Positions 1-9,609 of a DNA stretch of 64,000 nt are shown piece by piece (the first letter of the stretch is position 1; each line of letters starts with the position of its first letter). Source of the stretch: Actinomycetota bacterium. GTDB taxonomy: Bacteria > Actinomycetota > Actinomycetes > Propionibacteriales > Propionibacteriaceae. Both the position numbers and the translations under genes were made by a program. Where the stretch lies: assembly GCA_020161755.1 (NCBI GenBank), contig JAIUOS010000008.1, forward strand, positions 1-64,000, written 5' to 3'. Below the pieces are notes generated by a model. That model was not told the origin of the DNA and searched no databases. It saw nothing but the letters and a program-made list of their open reading frames with translations.

Positions 1-55
1 CAACGACCAAGCCGGCGCGCCCGTCCGCCGCTCACTCACCGCCTACGACCACTGA

Positions 56-205
56 CCCCTTGGAATTGATCATCTAGCCGGCCTGCTCTCCGTCGCCGAC
101 TCGGGGGACTGGCTGTTGCAACCCGAAGCCGGCCGCTACCGCAGCGCGGAACTGCAGCTGCCCCGGTCGAGACCACCCGCCGCCGAGACTCTCTTCGAGG
201 AGTGA
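56..205 (+). pseudogene. 3' fragment of Wadjet subunit JetB (TIGR02678-like), broken upstream
   Basis: The frame ending in TGA at 203-205 encodes about 49 residues containing GLLSVADSGDWLLQPEAGRY and ending ETLFEE. This looks like the winged-helix C-terminus of the MukE-like JetB protein that precedes jetC in type I Wadjet operons. The same frame has a TGA at 53-55, and neither other forward frame is open across the first 75 bases, so the gene cannot be read continuously from the window edge. Either jetB is truncated, frameshifted or interrupted, or another gene ends at 55 and only a jetB tail remains. The assignment rests mainly on position beside jetC; the tail itself is short. Confidence 0.5.
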
Positions 206-207
206 GC

Positions 208-3200
208 ATGTCGTCCGCACCGCTAGCACCCGACGAGCTGGAAGCACAGCTCACCGGCTGGGTGGACGCTGCCGCGAGCGGCGGATTCCCCAACCCGTCG
301 AGGTCGGATCGTTGGCGCGTGCTGCGCGCCGGTGTGGTGAACCTGTGGGAGTTCGAGGTCACCGAGTACTGGTTCGCCAACGGCTGGGCCCAGCTCACCG
401 GGCGCAACGAGACCGGCAAGTCGTCACTGATGGCGCTGACCACCCTGATCCCGTGGCTGGCCGACACGTCCTCGGCCAACATCGACACGCTGGGTCGTTC
501 CGGCAAGCGTTTCCGCTACTACGTCGAGCCCACGAACGCCGATGGCGATCGGCGAAGTAGCGACGCGTCCACCCACCGGGGCTGGCTCTGGGTGGAGTAC
601 GGACGCCTCACCGACGCGGGGCCGAGGTACTTCACGACCCTGCTTTTCGCTGAGGCGCGCAGCGCAGCCGCCGACGTGAAACCCATCTGGTGCACTGTCG
701 AGGGGTCGGCCAGAGTGCGGGAGTCGATCGACCTGGCGCCCAACCGGGTGGTGGCGACCCCCCGGGACCTACAGATCCCGGGACTGATCGTCCACCCGAC
801 CGCCACCGCGTACCGCGACCACGTGGCCGGACGCCTGCTGGCCAGCCCCCCGGAGCGGCTGGAAGCCATCGGGAAGATGCTGCGCGTCACCCGGACGCCC
901 AAGCTGGGCGCCCAGCTCGAGATCGCGTTCGTCCAGAAGCACCTTCGTTCGGCCTTGCCAGAGCTCAGTCGGGGGGAGGTCGACGCGCTCGCCGACGGGT
1001 GGGACCAGCTCGACCAGATCCGCGCTGACCTGGCGTCCACGAAGGCCGCCGCCGAGACGATCCGCCGATTCCAGGACGCCGCCTGGCTGCCGTGGGCGCG
1101 CGCTGTGCTGCGGCAGCGTGCCGACGCCGCGGGCATGGCGCGGACCGAGTTCGACAACGTCACCAGGCGGGAGGTCGAGGCGCGCGCCGAGGTCGTCGCC
1201 TCCCAGGAGCTGCAGGAGCACAAGCTGGGCGACGCCACGACGGCGCGGCAGCAGGCCGAGGGCGCCCGCCGCGCCGCGGACGAGCTGCAGTCCTCGGTGC
1301 GCTACCAGAACGCGCAGGGCCGGGTCGCGAGGCTCGAGGGCTTCCGGAAGCAGCGGGCCGAGTTGGAGCGCCAACTGGCCGATACGGTCGCCGACCTCAC
1401 CTCGGCCGCCGGCCGCGAGGACGACGCCCGCCGCGAGGTCGACGAGCGCCAGGCCGACCACGACAATTGGGCGGTGGGGTCTGATCGGTTGCGCGACGGA
1501 CTTGCCGCGGCGGCACGGAGCGTCCTGCAGCTCCCACCGGGCGAGCTGGACCTCCCGCGCCTGCACCAGATGCTGATCGAGCGGGACGTGGCCATCGACG
1601 CCGCGCTGCAGGCCGCCGGACGGGCGGACCGCGCCGACCGCGACGCCACGAACGCCGAGGAGGTTGCCGCAGCCACCCGCGAACAGGCGGGAATCGATGC
1701 TCGCGAGGCCGAGGCCGTCTGGGCCGAGGCAGAGTCCACACGCGAGGCGCTGGCCCACGCGCTCCCGGCCTGGGCGGGCCGGCACAGCCCACGGGTGGCG
1801 GAGCCGATCCTGGACGCGTGGCTCGCCGGCCTGCCCACGACGGAGGAGGATGCGCGGCAGTCGAGCCTGTCCGATGCCGTCCGCCGGGACTGGTACGACC
1901 CTGCCCACTCGGAGGGAGCCAGGGCCCGGGAGGCCGCAGACCAGAGCCTGGCTGCCGCCGTAGCGGCGCAGCAACGGGTCGACGAGGAAATCGCCGCCTT
2001 GCTCGACACCCGCGTCCCCACCTTCCCGCACGCTGCGGGCTGGGCCCGACGCGACCGTCCCGAGGCGTCGGCGAGCGGTGCGCCCCTCTGGTCGCTGCTC
2101 GACCCGACCGACGGGGTCCCGGACGCCAGCCTGGCCCGGGTCGAGGCCGCGCTGGCCGCCGCATCCTTGCTGGACGCGTGGGTGACGCCCGACGGCGTCT
2201 TCCGGTCCGATCGTGACGGCTCGGAGCTGGTCGTCGTGGTGCCCCCGGCGGTGGACGGACCAAACCTCGGCGACGTCCTGAGGGTGGCGGACTGTGATCC
2301 TGCGCTCGGCACCACCGTGGCCGGCCTGCTGGCCGGGATCGCGCTGGACGCAGCACCGGCCGACTCCCGAGCGGCCGCCCGGGCCGCGTTGGCGATCAAT
2401 ACGGACGGGCGGTGGCGGTCCCCGGCGCTGAGCGGCCTGGCGGCGCCGCAGCACCCAGCTCCGGAGTGGGTGGGCGAGTCCGCGCGTGCGAATCGCCGTC
2501 GGCGCCGGGTCGAGGAGCTCACCGCGGAGAAGGCGGACTGGGGCCAGCGGGCGCAGACAGCGCAGGCGCGTCGTGATCGGGCCGACACGGCCCTCGCCGA
2601 CCTTGCCGAGGCGCTCCGGAGTTGCCCCGGCGACGCCGACCTGCGGACGGCGCTCGCTCGGGCGGCTGAGCGCGACCGGGTGGCGGAACGCTCAGCCGCG
2701 ACGGCGGCCCGGGAGGAGAGCAGGGCCGGCGACCTCCGGGCACGAGCGGACGACCAGCGTGCGGAGCTGACCCGCCGGTGCACCGAGCAGAGCCTGCCGC
2801 CCCGGCCCGACGAACTGCACCAGCTGCGCAGCGCCGTCCACGAGGCGACGTCCCGGCTGAGGCTGCTGGAGCAGCACCTCGGCCTCAGGTCGAGCGTGGT
2901 GGCCGCGCTCGACCGCACCCGTGATCGTCTCGGACGAGCCGGGGAGGCGCGCGTCGAAATGCAGGGTCGGCACGAGCGCATCAAGGGTGAATTGGCTGAG
3001 ACCGTCGCGACCGTGGAGACGCTCGAAGCGACGATCGACGCCGACGACCGGGAGGTCCTGGACGAGCTGGAGCGGCTGCGCTCGGCCGAGCAGCAGGCGG
3101 CGAGTGCGCACGCGGACCTCGAGGTGGAGTTGCGTGCGATCGGGGTCCGCCTGGGAAGTGCCCGGACGCAGCTGGAGAACACCGAACATGAGCGGGAGGC

Positions 3201-4410
3201 GGCCACCCGGGCAAGGGATGCGGCTTGGGCGGAGTTCCGAATCCTGCTCGATCGTGGGCTGGCCGATGAGGTGGGCCTGGCTGCCGATCCGGCGTTCGCC
3301 GCGGCCGAACGCATCCGCGACCAGGTCGCGATCGCCCGTCGGGTCGTGAGCCCGCGGGGATGGCCGGCGGGCACGGCCGAGCAGGCCGTGTTCGTCGAGA
3401 AGCTGCTGGCCGAACTGTTCCGGCTCAACGAGGAGACCCGGGTCAGGCTCGAGGCGAGTGGACGCTCGATCACGATAGCGACGGATCAGTCGGGGCTGCC
3501 GGCTGTCAGCGTGCTGGTGGATTCCACCGGCTCACCGCTCGGGCCGCGCGACGCGTCCGTTCGGCTCGGGGAGATCCACGACGAGCTGGACGCGGCCTAC
3601 AGCCTGCGCGTCCAGGAGACGCTCGACGAACTCCTGGGCTCGACCTTCCTGGAGCATCTGCGCGAACGACTGGGGGCCACCCAGGCGCTGATCAGCCGGA
3701 TCAACCACGTGCTGGCCGATCACCCGGTGGTGACCACGAAGACGTCACTGAAGATCGTGATGGAGCCGGCGTCCCCGTCCGACGCGACGATGCTGGAGGC
3801 GGTCAGCGGCTCGTCGCTGGCCAATCCGGAGGTGGCCGGACGGGTCCGCGACCGACTGCGGGAACGGGTCGAGGAGGCCAAGCGGCTGGCCGAGCGTGAG
3901 GGAGAGCAGGACTGGCGGCTCCGGCTGGCCCAACAACTGGACTACCGCGACTGGTTCGAGGTGCAGTTGAAGAAGCGGGTCGGCAGCGACGGGCGCTGGG
4001 CTCCGCTGACCACGCAGGGGTTCGCGGAGATGAGCGGCGGTGCCCGGGCGGTGATCCTGATGCTCCCGTTGGTGGCGACCCTCGCAGCCCTGTACGAGGA
4101 CTCGGACGGCTGCCCGCGTCCGCTGTGGCTGGATGAGGCATTCGACGGACTGGACAGCGCCAACCGCGAGATGGTGATGGACCTCTTCCGCAGCTTCGAC
4201 CTCGACGTGCTGCTCGCCGGTCCCGCCAGACTGGTCAACGTGCGCAGCGTCCCGGCCGCGGCCATCTACCAGGTGGTGCGGGCGCCCGCACCGTTGCCGG
4301 GCGTCGACCTCACCCTCGAGCTGTGGGCTGGTGGCGAGCTGACCGAGGTTCAGCTGCCGGCGACCCTGCCGTCGGGTCCCGATGTTCGGCCGGAGGACAC
4401 CCTGCTGTGA
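208..4410 (+). CDS. jetC: Wadjet SMC-like ATPase JetC (TIGR02680 family)
   Basis: This is the large MukB-like motor of the Wadjet defence complex, which extrudes DNA loops and presents small circular plasmids to the JetD nuclease. The 1400-residue length is normal for the family. Walker A is GRNETGKSS near residue 74, long alternating charged/Ala-rich coiled-coil stretches fill the middle, and a C-terminal head carries the signature-like MSGGARA followed by Walker B with PLWLDEAFDGLD. ATG at 208 is chosen because GAGGAG at 196-201 gives 6-nt spacing; an in-frame GTG at 202 overlaps the upstream stop and has no room for a ribosome site. jetD follows after 13 bp. The gene looks intact although its upstream partner appears broken. 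Confidence 0.93.
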   Translation: MSSAPLAPDELEAQLTGWVDAAASGGFPNPSRSDRWRVLRAGVVNLWEFEVTEYWFANGWAQLTGRNETGKSSLMALTTLIPWLADTSSANIDTLGRSGKRFRYYVEPTNADGDRRSSDASTHRGWLWVEYGRLTDAGPRYFTTLLFAEARSAAADVKPIWCTVEGSARVRESIDLAPNRVVATPRDLQIPGLIVHPTATAYRDHVAGRLLASPPERLEAIGKMLRVTRTPKLGAQLEIAFVQKHLRSALPELSRGEVDALADGWDQLDQIRADLASTKAAAETIRRFQDAAWLPWARAVLRQRADAAGMARTEFDNVTRREVEARAEVVASQELQEHKLGDATTARQQAEGARRAADELQSSVRYQNAQGRVARLEGFRKQRAELERQLADTVADLTSAAGREDDARREVDERQADHDNWAVGSDRLRDGLAAAARSVLQLPPGELDLPRLHQMLIERDVAIDAALQAAGRADRADRDATNAEEVAAATREQAGIDAREAEAVWAEAESTREALAHALPAWAGRHSPRVAEPILDAWLAGLPTTEEDARQSSLSDAVRRDWYDPAHSEGARAREAADQSLAAAVAAQQRVDEEIAALLDTRVPTFPHAAGWARRDRPEASASGAPLWSLLDPTDGVPDASLARVEAALAAASLLDAWVTPDGVFRSDRDGSELVVVVPPAVDGPNLGDVLRVADCDPALGTTVAGLLAGIALDAAPADSRAAARAALAINTDGRWRSPALSGLAAPQHPAPEWVGESARANRRRRRVEELTAEKADWGQRAQTAQARRDRADTALADLAEALRSCPGDADLRTALARAAERDRVAERSAATAAREESRAGDLRARADDQRAELTRRCTEQSLPPRPDELHQLRSAVHEATSRLRLLEQHLGLRSSVVAALDRTRDRLGRAGEARVEMQGRHERIKGELAETVATVETLEATIDADDREVLDELERLRSAEQQAASAHADLEVELRAIGVRLGSARTQLENTEHEREAATRARDAAWAEFRILLDRGLADEVGLAADPAFAAAERIRDQVAIARRVVSPRGWPAGTAEQAVFVEKLLAELFRLNEETRVRLEASGRSITIATDQSGLPAVSVLVDSTGSPLGPRDASVRLGEIHDELDAAYSLRVQETLDELLGSTFLEHLRERLGATQALISRINHVLADHPVVTTKTSLKIVMEPASPSDATMLEAVSGSSLANPEVAGRVRDRLRERVEEAKRLAEREGEQDWRLRLAQQLDYRDWFEVQLKKRVGSDGRWAPLTTQGFAEMSGGARAVILMLPLVATLAALYEDSDGCPRPLWLDEAFDGLDSANREMVMDLFRSFDLDVLLAGPARLVNVRSVPAAAIYQVVRAPAPLPGVDLTLELWAGGELTEVQLPATLPSGPDVRPEDTLL

Positions 4411-4423
4411 GGGAGGAGGGTCG

Positions 4424-5608
4424 GTGACGGGGGAGTCGGTGCCCGAGTACCTGCTGGACTGGGCGCGGCTCAGCGGGCCGGCGCGGGTGTTGCTGGCTGC
4501 GCGCGACCGGGCCGAGCGTCGGCAGCTCGGTCCGCGGTCGTCCATCGCTGTCGACCTGACCGGGCCGGAACGACGCGAGGTGGGGCGCCTCCTGACCGCA
4601 GGGTGGGCGCAGTCGGACGCGCCGGTGCCGACGAGGACGCTGCGGCAGGAGCTGGTGAAGCACGGTTGCACGCTCGAGGAACTCCTGGTCGCCTTGGGTG
4701 GTCCGTTGCAGGACCGGCCAGCCGAGACCGCAGAGCGCCGTGCGACGCTCGCGATCGAGCGGCGGGGCGCGCTCGACCTGCTCCGCGGACTGCTCGGTGC
4801 CGTGCCCGAGGAGGAGTCCCCAACGGTGGACGACGCCCTGCTCCGGTGGGTGATTCGTCGGCGCCCGCCCGGGGAGCGAGCCGAGTCGGTGGCCGCGGTG
4901 GTCGCGAAACTGCCGTCCCCGGGGGACGGGATGCTGCTCCCGGTGCTGGCCGCCGGAGTGGCGCAGGACGCACATGCCCTGGACAAGACGCGTCCGTTGG
5001 GGCGTGCGATTGCACGGTTCCTCGCCCTGCGCGCAGCGCTCGACCGCACCGCTGATCAGGGGCTTTCGGTGGCAGACGTGCTGGCTGACCTGATCGATCC
5101 GGTCAGCACGGCGGAGGGCTGGCGGGCGGCGTGGGCGGCGGGCGGTGTCGCTTGCGACACGGTCTCGTCCCAGGTGCTGGTGCTCAACCTGGCGCTGGTC
5201 GGTGATGCTGCGGCCGTCCGGCTCTGTCGGGTCGCCCACGGCGAGCCGGTGTGGCTCACGCTCCGCTCGCTCACCGGGACGCTCGGCCTGGCGGCCCCCG
5301 GTGACGTGTTCGTGTGCGAGAACCCGTCGGTCGTCGGAGCGGCGGCTGACCGGCTGGGTTCCGCCAGCGCACCGCTGGTCTGCACCTTCGGTCGCCCGGG
5401 CGTGGCCGCGCTGCGGTTGCTCGAGGCACTCGCACCTTCGGCGAAACTGCGAATCAGGGCCGACGGCGACCGTGCGGGGTGGAGCATCGTGAACGGTCTG
5501 CTCACTCGCTTCGACCGCGCCGAGCGGTGGCGCATGCCGGATGGCTTCGCCGGGTTCGAGGAGGAGGTCCTGGACGAGCTGCTGGACGACCTGTCCGGGC
5601 GGAAGTGA
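4424..5608 (+). CDS. jetD: Wadjet nuclease subunit JetD (TIGR02679 / DUF2399)
   Basis: JetD is the Toprim-fold nuclease of Wadjet, related to topoisomerase VI/Spo11 A subunits, which cuts the plasmid once the JetABC motor stalls. The 394-residue protein has the C-terminal DUF2399 pattern: VFVCENPSVVGAA (acidic Toprim residue), then VCTFGRPGVAAL, then IRADGDRAGW, which supplies the D-x-D metal-binding pair. GTG at 4424 is preferred because GGGAGGAGGG lies at 4411-4420; the in-frame ATG at 4382 lies inside the jetC end. It is the last gene of the operon, and the next recognisable gene remnant is on the other strand. Confidence 0.9.
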   Translation: MTGESVPEYLLDWARLSGPARVLLAARDRAERRQLGPRSSIAVDLTGPERREVGRLLTAGWAQSDAPVPTRTLRQELVKHGCTLEELLVALGGPLQDRPAETAERRATLAIERRGALDLLRGLLGAVPEEESPTVDDALLRWVIRRRPPGERAESVAAVVAKLPSPGDGMLLPVLAAGVAQDAHALDKTRPLGRAIARFLALRAALDRTADQGLSVADVLADLIDPVSTAEGWRAAWAAGGVACDTVSSQVLVLNLALVGDAAAVRLCRVAHGEPVWLTLRSLTGTLGLAAPGDVFVCENPSVVGAAADRLGSASAPLVCTFGRPGVAALRLLEALAPSAKLRIRADGDRAGWSIVNGLLTRFDRAERWRMPDGFAGFEEEVLDELLDDLSGRK

Positions 5609-5834
5609 GCCCTACGGTCAAGAGTCAGACAGTCGTCGCGGCAGTTGTCCCTTGACGAGTGAAGCGGTGAGCGGTCGACAAGGGTCTGCGCGGCCCGCGC
5701 CGGGGCCATGCTCGAGGTGACCTGGGTGAAGGCCAATACCTGCGTGTTGGTCGCCGAGCCGGCCAGCCTCAGTTGTGGGCCATCACCCTGTCTGTCGATG
5801 CCGGATCTGGGCATTTTTCGGGCTTGTGATTGAG
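5609..5834. other. Intergenic stretch, nothing recognised
   Basis: The sequence between jetD and the fibronectin-III remnant has no open frame with family resemblance and no clear terminator hairpin. It is less GC-rich than its surroundings around 5810-5850. Confidence 0.5.
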
Positions 5835-6425
5835 CTACTTGATCTTGACTGTGGAACTGGCGCTGGACCCGCTGCTGGAGCCGACGTCGTTGATCGCGTA
5901 GACCTTGAACGAATACCGCTTTCCCTTCTTCAGGTCGGTCCACGTGAAGCTCCGGCTGTCACCGTCGATGTACCGGCTGGACCCGGTGCTCATCCTGATG
6001 CGGTAGCTCGTGATCGGGCTGCCTCTGTTGGATGGTGCTTTTCCAAGTCACCTTGGCGTACCGCTTCCCCGCGGTCGTGCTGGCTTTCCTGGGGGTCCGG
6101 CGGGCGTGACGGCTGCGGATGCGGAGAATCCGGTGCCCTTGCTGTTGGTGGCGGCGACAGTGAACTCGTAGACGGTGCCGTTGGTGAGCCGGGTGGCCTT
6201 GTATGTGGTGGTGGCGGCGGGGAGGGCCGCAATCAGGCTGCCGTTCCGGCTGACGTTCCAGCCCGGTGATCGGCGTCCCACCGGTCGCACCGGGGATCCA
6301 GGTGAGGGTGGCGCTGCGGTCCGCCCGCCCTGAGCCGAATCGTGGCCTTGGAGGCCGGCCTCTCCACGGCGATGGAGGCGATCGCCGGCATCGCCGCTCG
6401 ACTGCGCGAGCTGGAGCGACGCACC
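5835..6425 (-). pseudogene. Decayed fibronectin type III domain protein
   Basis: Translating the minus strand gives fibronectin-III pieces in different frames. One is SATLTWIPGATGGTPITG, then comes KATRLTNGTVYEFTVAATNS, then YAKVTW followed after another frame change by SPITSYRIRMSTG, RSFTWTDLKKGKRYSFKVYA and INDVGSSSGSSA, ending at a TAG (5837-5835). At least three frame changes are needed to join them. The pieces amount to about two Fn3 domains from the C-terminus of what was probably a secreted or surface protein. No intact start or signal peptide is present. The function of the parent protein cannot be told. Confidence 0.72.
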
Positions 6426-6771
6426 GATGATCTCGGAGAACAGCAATCCCGAGCGTCAGGACCTCGCGATCGTCGGCGTAGTCAACCTTTCCTGGAGAGT
6501 GCTGACCGAAACCGTCGAAAGTGTCCAGTCTTCAAGCGTCGCCGACAGGTGGGTTCGCCGGGGTCCACGATCAGACAATGCGCACGTTGCGCGCGGCGGT
6601 GCCGAGGCGGCTCATCGCGCGTGGCCAAGGTCGTTCCGAAGGGCGGCGCCACCGTGGTCATCAGGGGGACGGCGCGTGTGGAGATGGGTGGCGACCCGGT
6701 CGAGATGGCCTTTCACGCGCCAGGACGCCAGAGTGCAGACGACGTCCACGTCTGCGTCGAACCGGACGCGA
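6426..6771. other. Intergenic stretch, nothing recognised
   Basis: Several overlapping open frames run through here, as expected at this GC content, but none shows a recognisable motif or a credible ribosome site. It separates the Fn3 remnant from the DUF389 gene. Confidence 0.4.
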
Positions 6772-7788
6772 TCAGCGGTGCCCGGGGAGGGCGGCGCTGC
6801 CGCCGAGCACCAGGGTCACGCGGACGTCGACGTTCGACAAGCCCGCCTGGTCGAGCCGCTCGCGCAGGCCGGTGCCGGTGATCGTCGGCGGCGGGCCGAG
6901 CGCGACGATGTGCAGTGTTCCCTGGCGGACGCTGATGTCGCTGACCTGCCAGCCCTGGTCGCCGGCCCAGGCGGTGGCGACCGGCGCGGCCCGGGCGACG
7001 ATCAGCTCCTGCTGGACGACGACAGCGCTGCCGATGCCCAGCGGGACGCCCAGCGCGACGACGGCGGCGATCACGCCTGCCACCGTCCCGCGCCGCAACC
7101 TGCCGACGGGCGTCCCCAGGGCGATCGCGGCATGGCGCACGCGGTAGGCGAGGAACACGACGGTCCCGGTCGCGATGATCGCGGTCACGTTCGTGCCGAA
7201 CAGCAGGAGGGCGCCGAGCGCCTGTTCGGGCGCACCCGACTCCAGGGTGAGCCCGACGACGGCGAGCGGGGGCACCAGCGAGATGGCGATCGCCACGCCC
7301 GGGAGCGTGTCGGAGACGTCCGAGCGCACCATCGCGAAGGCTCCGACCACGCCGGTGGCCAGCGCCGCCACCAGGTCGATCAGGCGGGGCGTGACCCGGG
7401 CGGCGATCTGGGAGTTCGTGTCGGCAACGAGGTGTGAGTGGTAGGTCAGCCCGAGCAGGAACGAGATCGCGACCACGCAGGCCGCACCGAGCAGGATCAT
7501 GCCGAGGTTGAGCAGGATCAGCCTGCGCCGCGACAGCACCACCGAGAGCGCGGTACCCAGGATGGGCGTCATCAGCGGCGCGACGATCATCGCCCCGATC
7601 ACCGTTGCGGTCGAGTCGGCCATGACCCCCGCGGTGGCGATCACCGTGGAGAGCACGATCAACACCCAGAACGCCGAGAGTTTGTTCGGCCGGTCGGCTC
7701 CTTCGGTGAGCAGGAGCCGGCTCATCATGCGCTCGACGTCCGCCGTCGTGGCGCGTCCGAGCGGCTGCATCGCTGCGTTGGTCACCAT
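6772..7788 (-). CDS. DUF389 (TIGR00341-type) integral membrane protein
   Basis: A 338-residue membrane protein of the DUF389 family, whose role is unknown. The cytoplasmic N-terminus (about 35 residues) is followed by about six hydrophobic segments. The hallmark DSTATVIGAMIVAPLMTPI stretch is near residue 60, and DTLPGVAIAISLVPPLAVVG and LLLFGTNVTAII lie further in. The last 100 residues form a soluble domain after the final transmembrane segment. The ATG at 7788 is the only reasonable start. It is a single gene, in the same direction as the downstream Fn3 remnant, with no functional partner nearby. Confidence 0.88.
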   Translation of the reverse strand: MVTNAAMQPLGRATTADVERMMSRLLLTEGADRPNKLSAFWVLIVLSTVIATAGVMADSTATVIGAMIVAPLMTPILGTALSVVLSRRRLILLNLGMILLGAACVVAISFLLGLTYHSHLVADTNSQIAARVTPRLIDLVAALATGVVGAFAMVRSDVSDTLPGVAIAISLVPPLAVVGLTLESGAPEQALGALLLFGTNVTAIIATGTVVFLAYRVRHAAIALGTPVGRLRRGTVAGVIAAVVALGVPLGIGSAVVVQQELIVARAAPVATAWAGDQGWQVSDISVRQGTLHIVALGPPPTITGTGLRERLDQAGLSNVDVRVTLVLGGSAALPGHR

Positions 7789-7866
7789 GGCGTCATCGTG
7801 GCAGACCGGCCGCCGTCCCGCCCGGTTCTGGTGGCCGACAGCGTGCGCGCCGCCGCGGACGTGGGC

Positions 7867-9609
7867 TCAGGCGCCCCGCGGCGGTGCCGGGTGGACGGTC
7901 CCTTCGAACACCGTTCCCCATACGCCGATGTCCTTGATCCGGTGGGGATCGCAGGTGAGCGGGTTGTCGTCGAGGACGGTGAAGTTCGCCTTCTTGCCGG
8001 GCTCGATCGACCCGAGCTCGTGCTCCTGCCGGAGAGAGTACGCCGCGTCCAGGGTGACCGCGCGCAAGGCGTCCTCCGCGCTGATGCGCAGGTCCGGACG
8101 AGCGATCCGCCCGGAGACCGTCTCGCGGTTCACCGCGCACCACATCAGGAACAGCGGCCGGCCGGGCGCCATCGGCATGTCGGAGTGCAGCGACAGCGGG
8201 ATGCCAGCCCGCCTGACCTCGCCCAGCCGGACGATCGCGTCCGAGCGCTCCGGCCCGATGCCCTGCTCGCCGTAACGGTCGGCCAGCGCGGTGAGGTAAT
8301 ACGGGTTCGCGCTGACGATCGCTCCGAGCCGGGCGATCCGGTCGACCTGGTCCTCGCGGGAGAAGCCGAAGTGGACGATCGTGGTGCGGTGGTCGGTGCG
8401 CGGGTTGCGCGCCATGCACTGCTCGAGGCAGTCGAGGACGAGGTCGAGGCCGGCGTCGCCGTTCTGGTGGATGTGGATCTGGTAGCCGGCGTCCCAATAG
8501 GCGGCGAAGGACCGGGCGAACCGGTCGGGGTCGGTCATCCAGACGCCAGCGTGGCCGTCGAGGTACCCGTCCCGCAGCTGCATGGCCTGGCTGAAGATCG
8601 CGCCGTCGGCGAACAGCTTCACCTGGCCGTCCAGGAACGGCGTCCGCTCGGTTCCCCAGTCGAGGAGCTTGCGGGTCTCGCCGATCAGGTCGCCGTCGAG
8701 GTGCAACTCGGCCATCATCTTGCCGTCGGGGATGTAGAAGAAGCGGAACGGGATCTCCGGCCTTCCCAGCACCGCGTTCTGCGCGTCCTGCAAGTGCTCC
8801 GACACCACCCCGCCGGGCTCGCAGGCGGCGGTGACCCCGGCTGCGTGCAGGTAGGACGCGAAGAACTCCAGCCCGTTCCTCATCCGGTCGGCAGAGGCGA
8901 GGTCCGGCGTGACCCGCTCGAACACCGGGAAGACGCCTTGCTCCCAGAAGTGGCCAGCCTCGAAGTCGGCCTGCTCGCGCGCGGACGCGGGCAGCGCCTC
9001 GACGAACGCGGCGTCGACGCCGAAGTGCGCCAGGGCCGCGGTGTTGAGGTACATCTCGTGCGCCGACCGGTGCCAGACCACGACGGGACGCTCAGGCGAC
9101 AGTTCGTCGAGCAGCCGGCGGCTCAGCTCGCCGTGGAAGTAGTGGTGGAAGCCCCAGGTGTAGAACACGCCGTTGCCCTCGTCGGCCGCCAGTGCCGCCC
9201 GCAGCCGGTTCCGGTACTCGTCCGGGCCGGCAGCGGCGGGCACGGTCCCGTCCGGCAGCACCCAGTCCTCCATCGAGATGATGTGCACCGAGAGAGTCAG
9301 CGAGCCCAGGAACGGGTGGACGTGCTGGTCGATCAGCCCGGGGACGAGGACGTGGTCGGCGAACGTCTCGTCGAGGTCGAACGGCGTCGAACCGAGCGCA
9401 GCCGTCACCGACTCCAGACTGCCGACGCCGACAATCCGCCCGTCCTGGACCGCCACCGCGGACGCCTCCGGGCGGGCGGCGTCCATCGTGACGATCGTGC
9501 GCGCGGTGAACACGCCGACCCGGTTTTCGCCCCTCCGGGAGCCGGCGACCGCGTCTTCGCCGCCCACGCCAGCCTGCGTGGCCTTGGCGACATCCTCAGC
9601 CTCGATCAT
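7867..9609 (-). CDS. YtcJ-like amidohydrolase (amidohydrolase 3 family)
   Basis: A metal-dependent hydrolase of about 580 residues from the amidohydrolase superfamily. It has the N-terminal beta-sandwich start (FTARTIVTMD, then AVAVQDGRIVGVG), the metal-binding LIDQHVHPFLGS (H-x-H), the IHIHQNGDAGLDL segment, the SLHSDMPMAPGRP loop, and a C-terminal SIEPGKKANFTVLDDNPL. Such proteins hydrolyse amide or related bonds, but the substrate of this branch is usually unknown. ATG at 9609 is chosen over an upstream in-frame start at 9678 because GGGAGG precedes it by 5 nt and the extra 23 residues are unlike the family. No signal peptide is seen, so it is cytoplasmic. Confidence 0.88.
   Translation of the reverse strand: MIEAEDVAKATQAGVGGEDAVAGSRRGENRVGVFTARTIVTMDAARPEASAVAVQDGRIVGVGSLESVTAALGSTPFDLDETFADHVLVPGLIDQHVHPFLGSLTLSVHIISMEDWVLPDGTVPAAAGPDEYRNRLRAALAADEGNGVFYTWGFHHYFHGELSRRLLDELSPERPVVVWHRSAHEMYLNTAALAHFGVDAAFVEALPASAREQADFEAGHFWEQGVFPVFERVTPDLASADRMRNGLEFFASYLHAAGVTAACEPGGVVSEHLQDAQNAVLGRPEIPFRFFYIPDGKMMAELHLDGDLIGETRKLLDWGTERTPFLDGQVKLFADGAIFSQAMQLRDGYLDGHAGVWMTDPDRFARSFAAYWDAGYQIHIHQNGDAGLDLVLDCLEQCMARNPRTDHRTTIVHFGFSREDQVDRIARLGAIVSANPYYLTALADRYGEQGIGPERSDAIVRLGEVRRAGIPLSLHSDMPMAPGRPLFLMWCAVNRETVSGRIARPDLRISAEDALRAVTLDAAYSLRQEHELGSIEPGKKANFTVLDDNPLTCDPHRIKDIGVWGTVFEGTVHPAPPRGA

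Noticed and set aside
1-5608. Reading jetC as a chromosomal SMC or RecN/SbcC gene
   Set aside because: The 1400-residue length, the head motifs and the adjoining DUF2399/TIGR02679 gene fit Wadjet rather than housekeeping SMC or SbcC, which have other neighbours.
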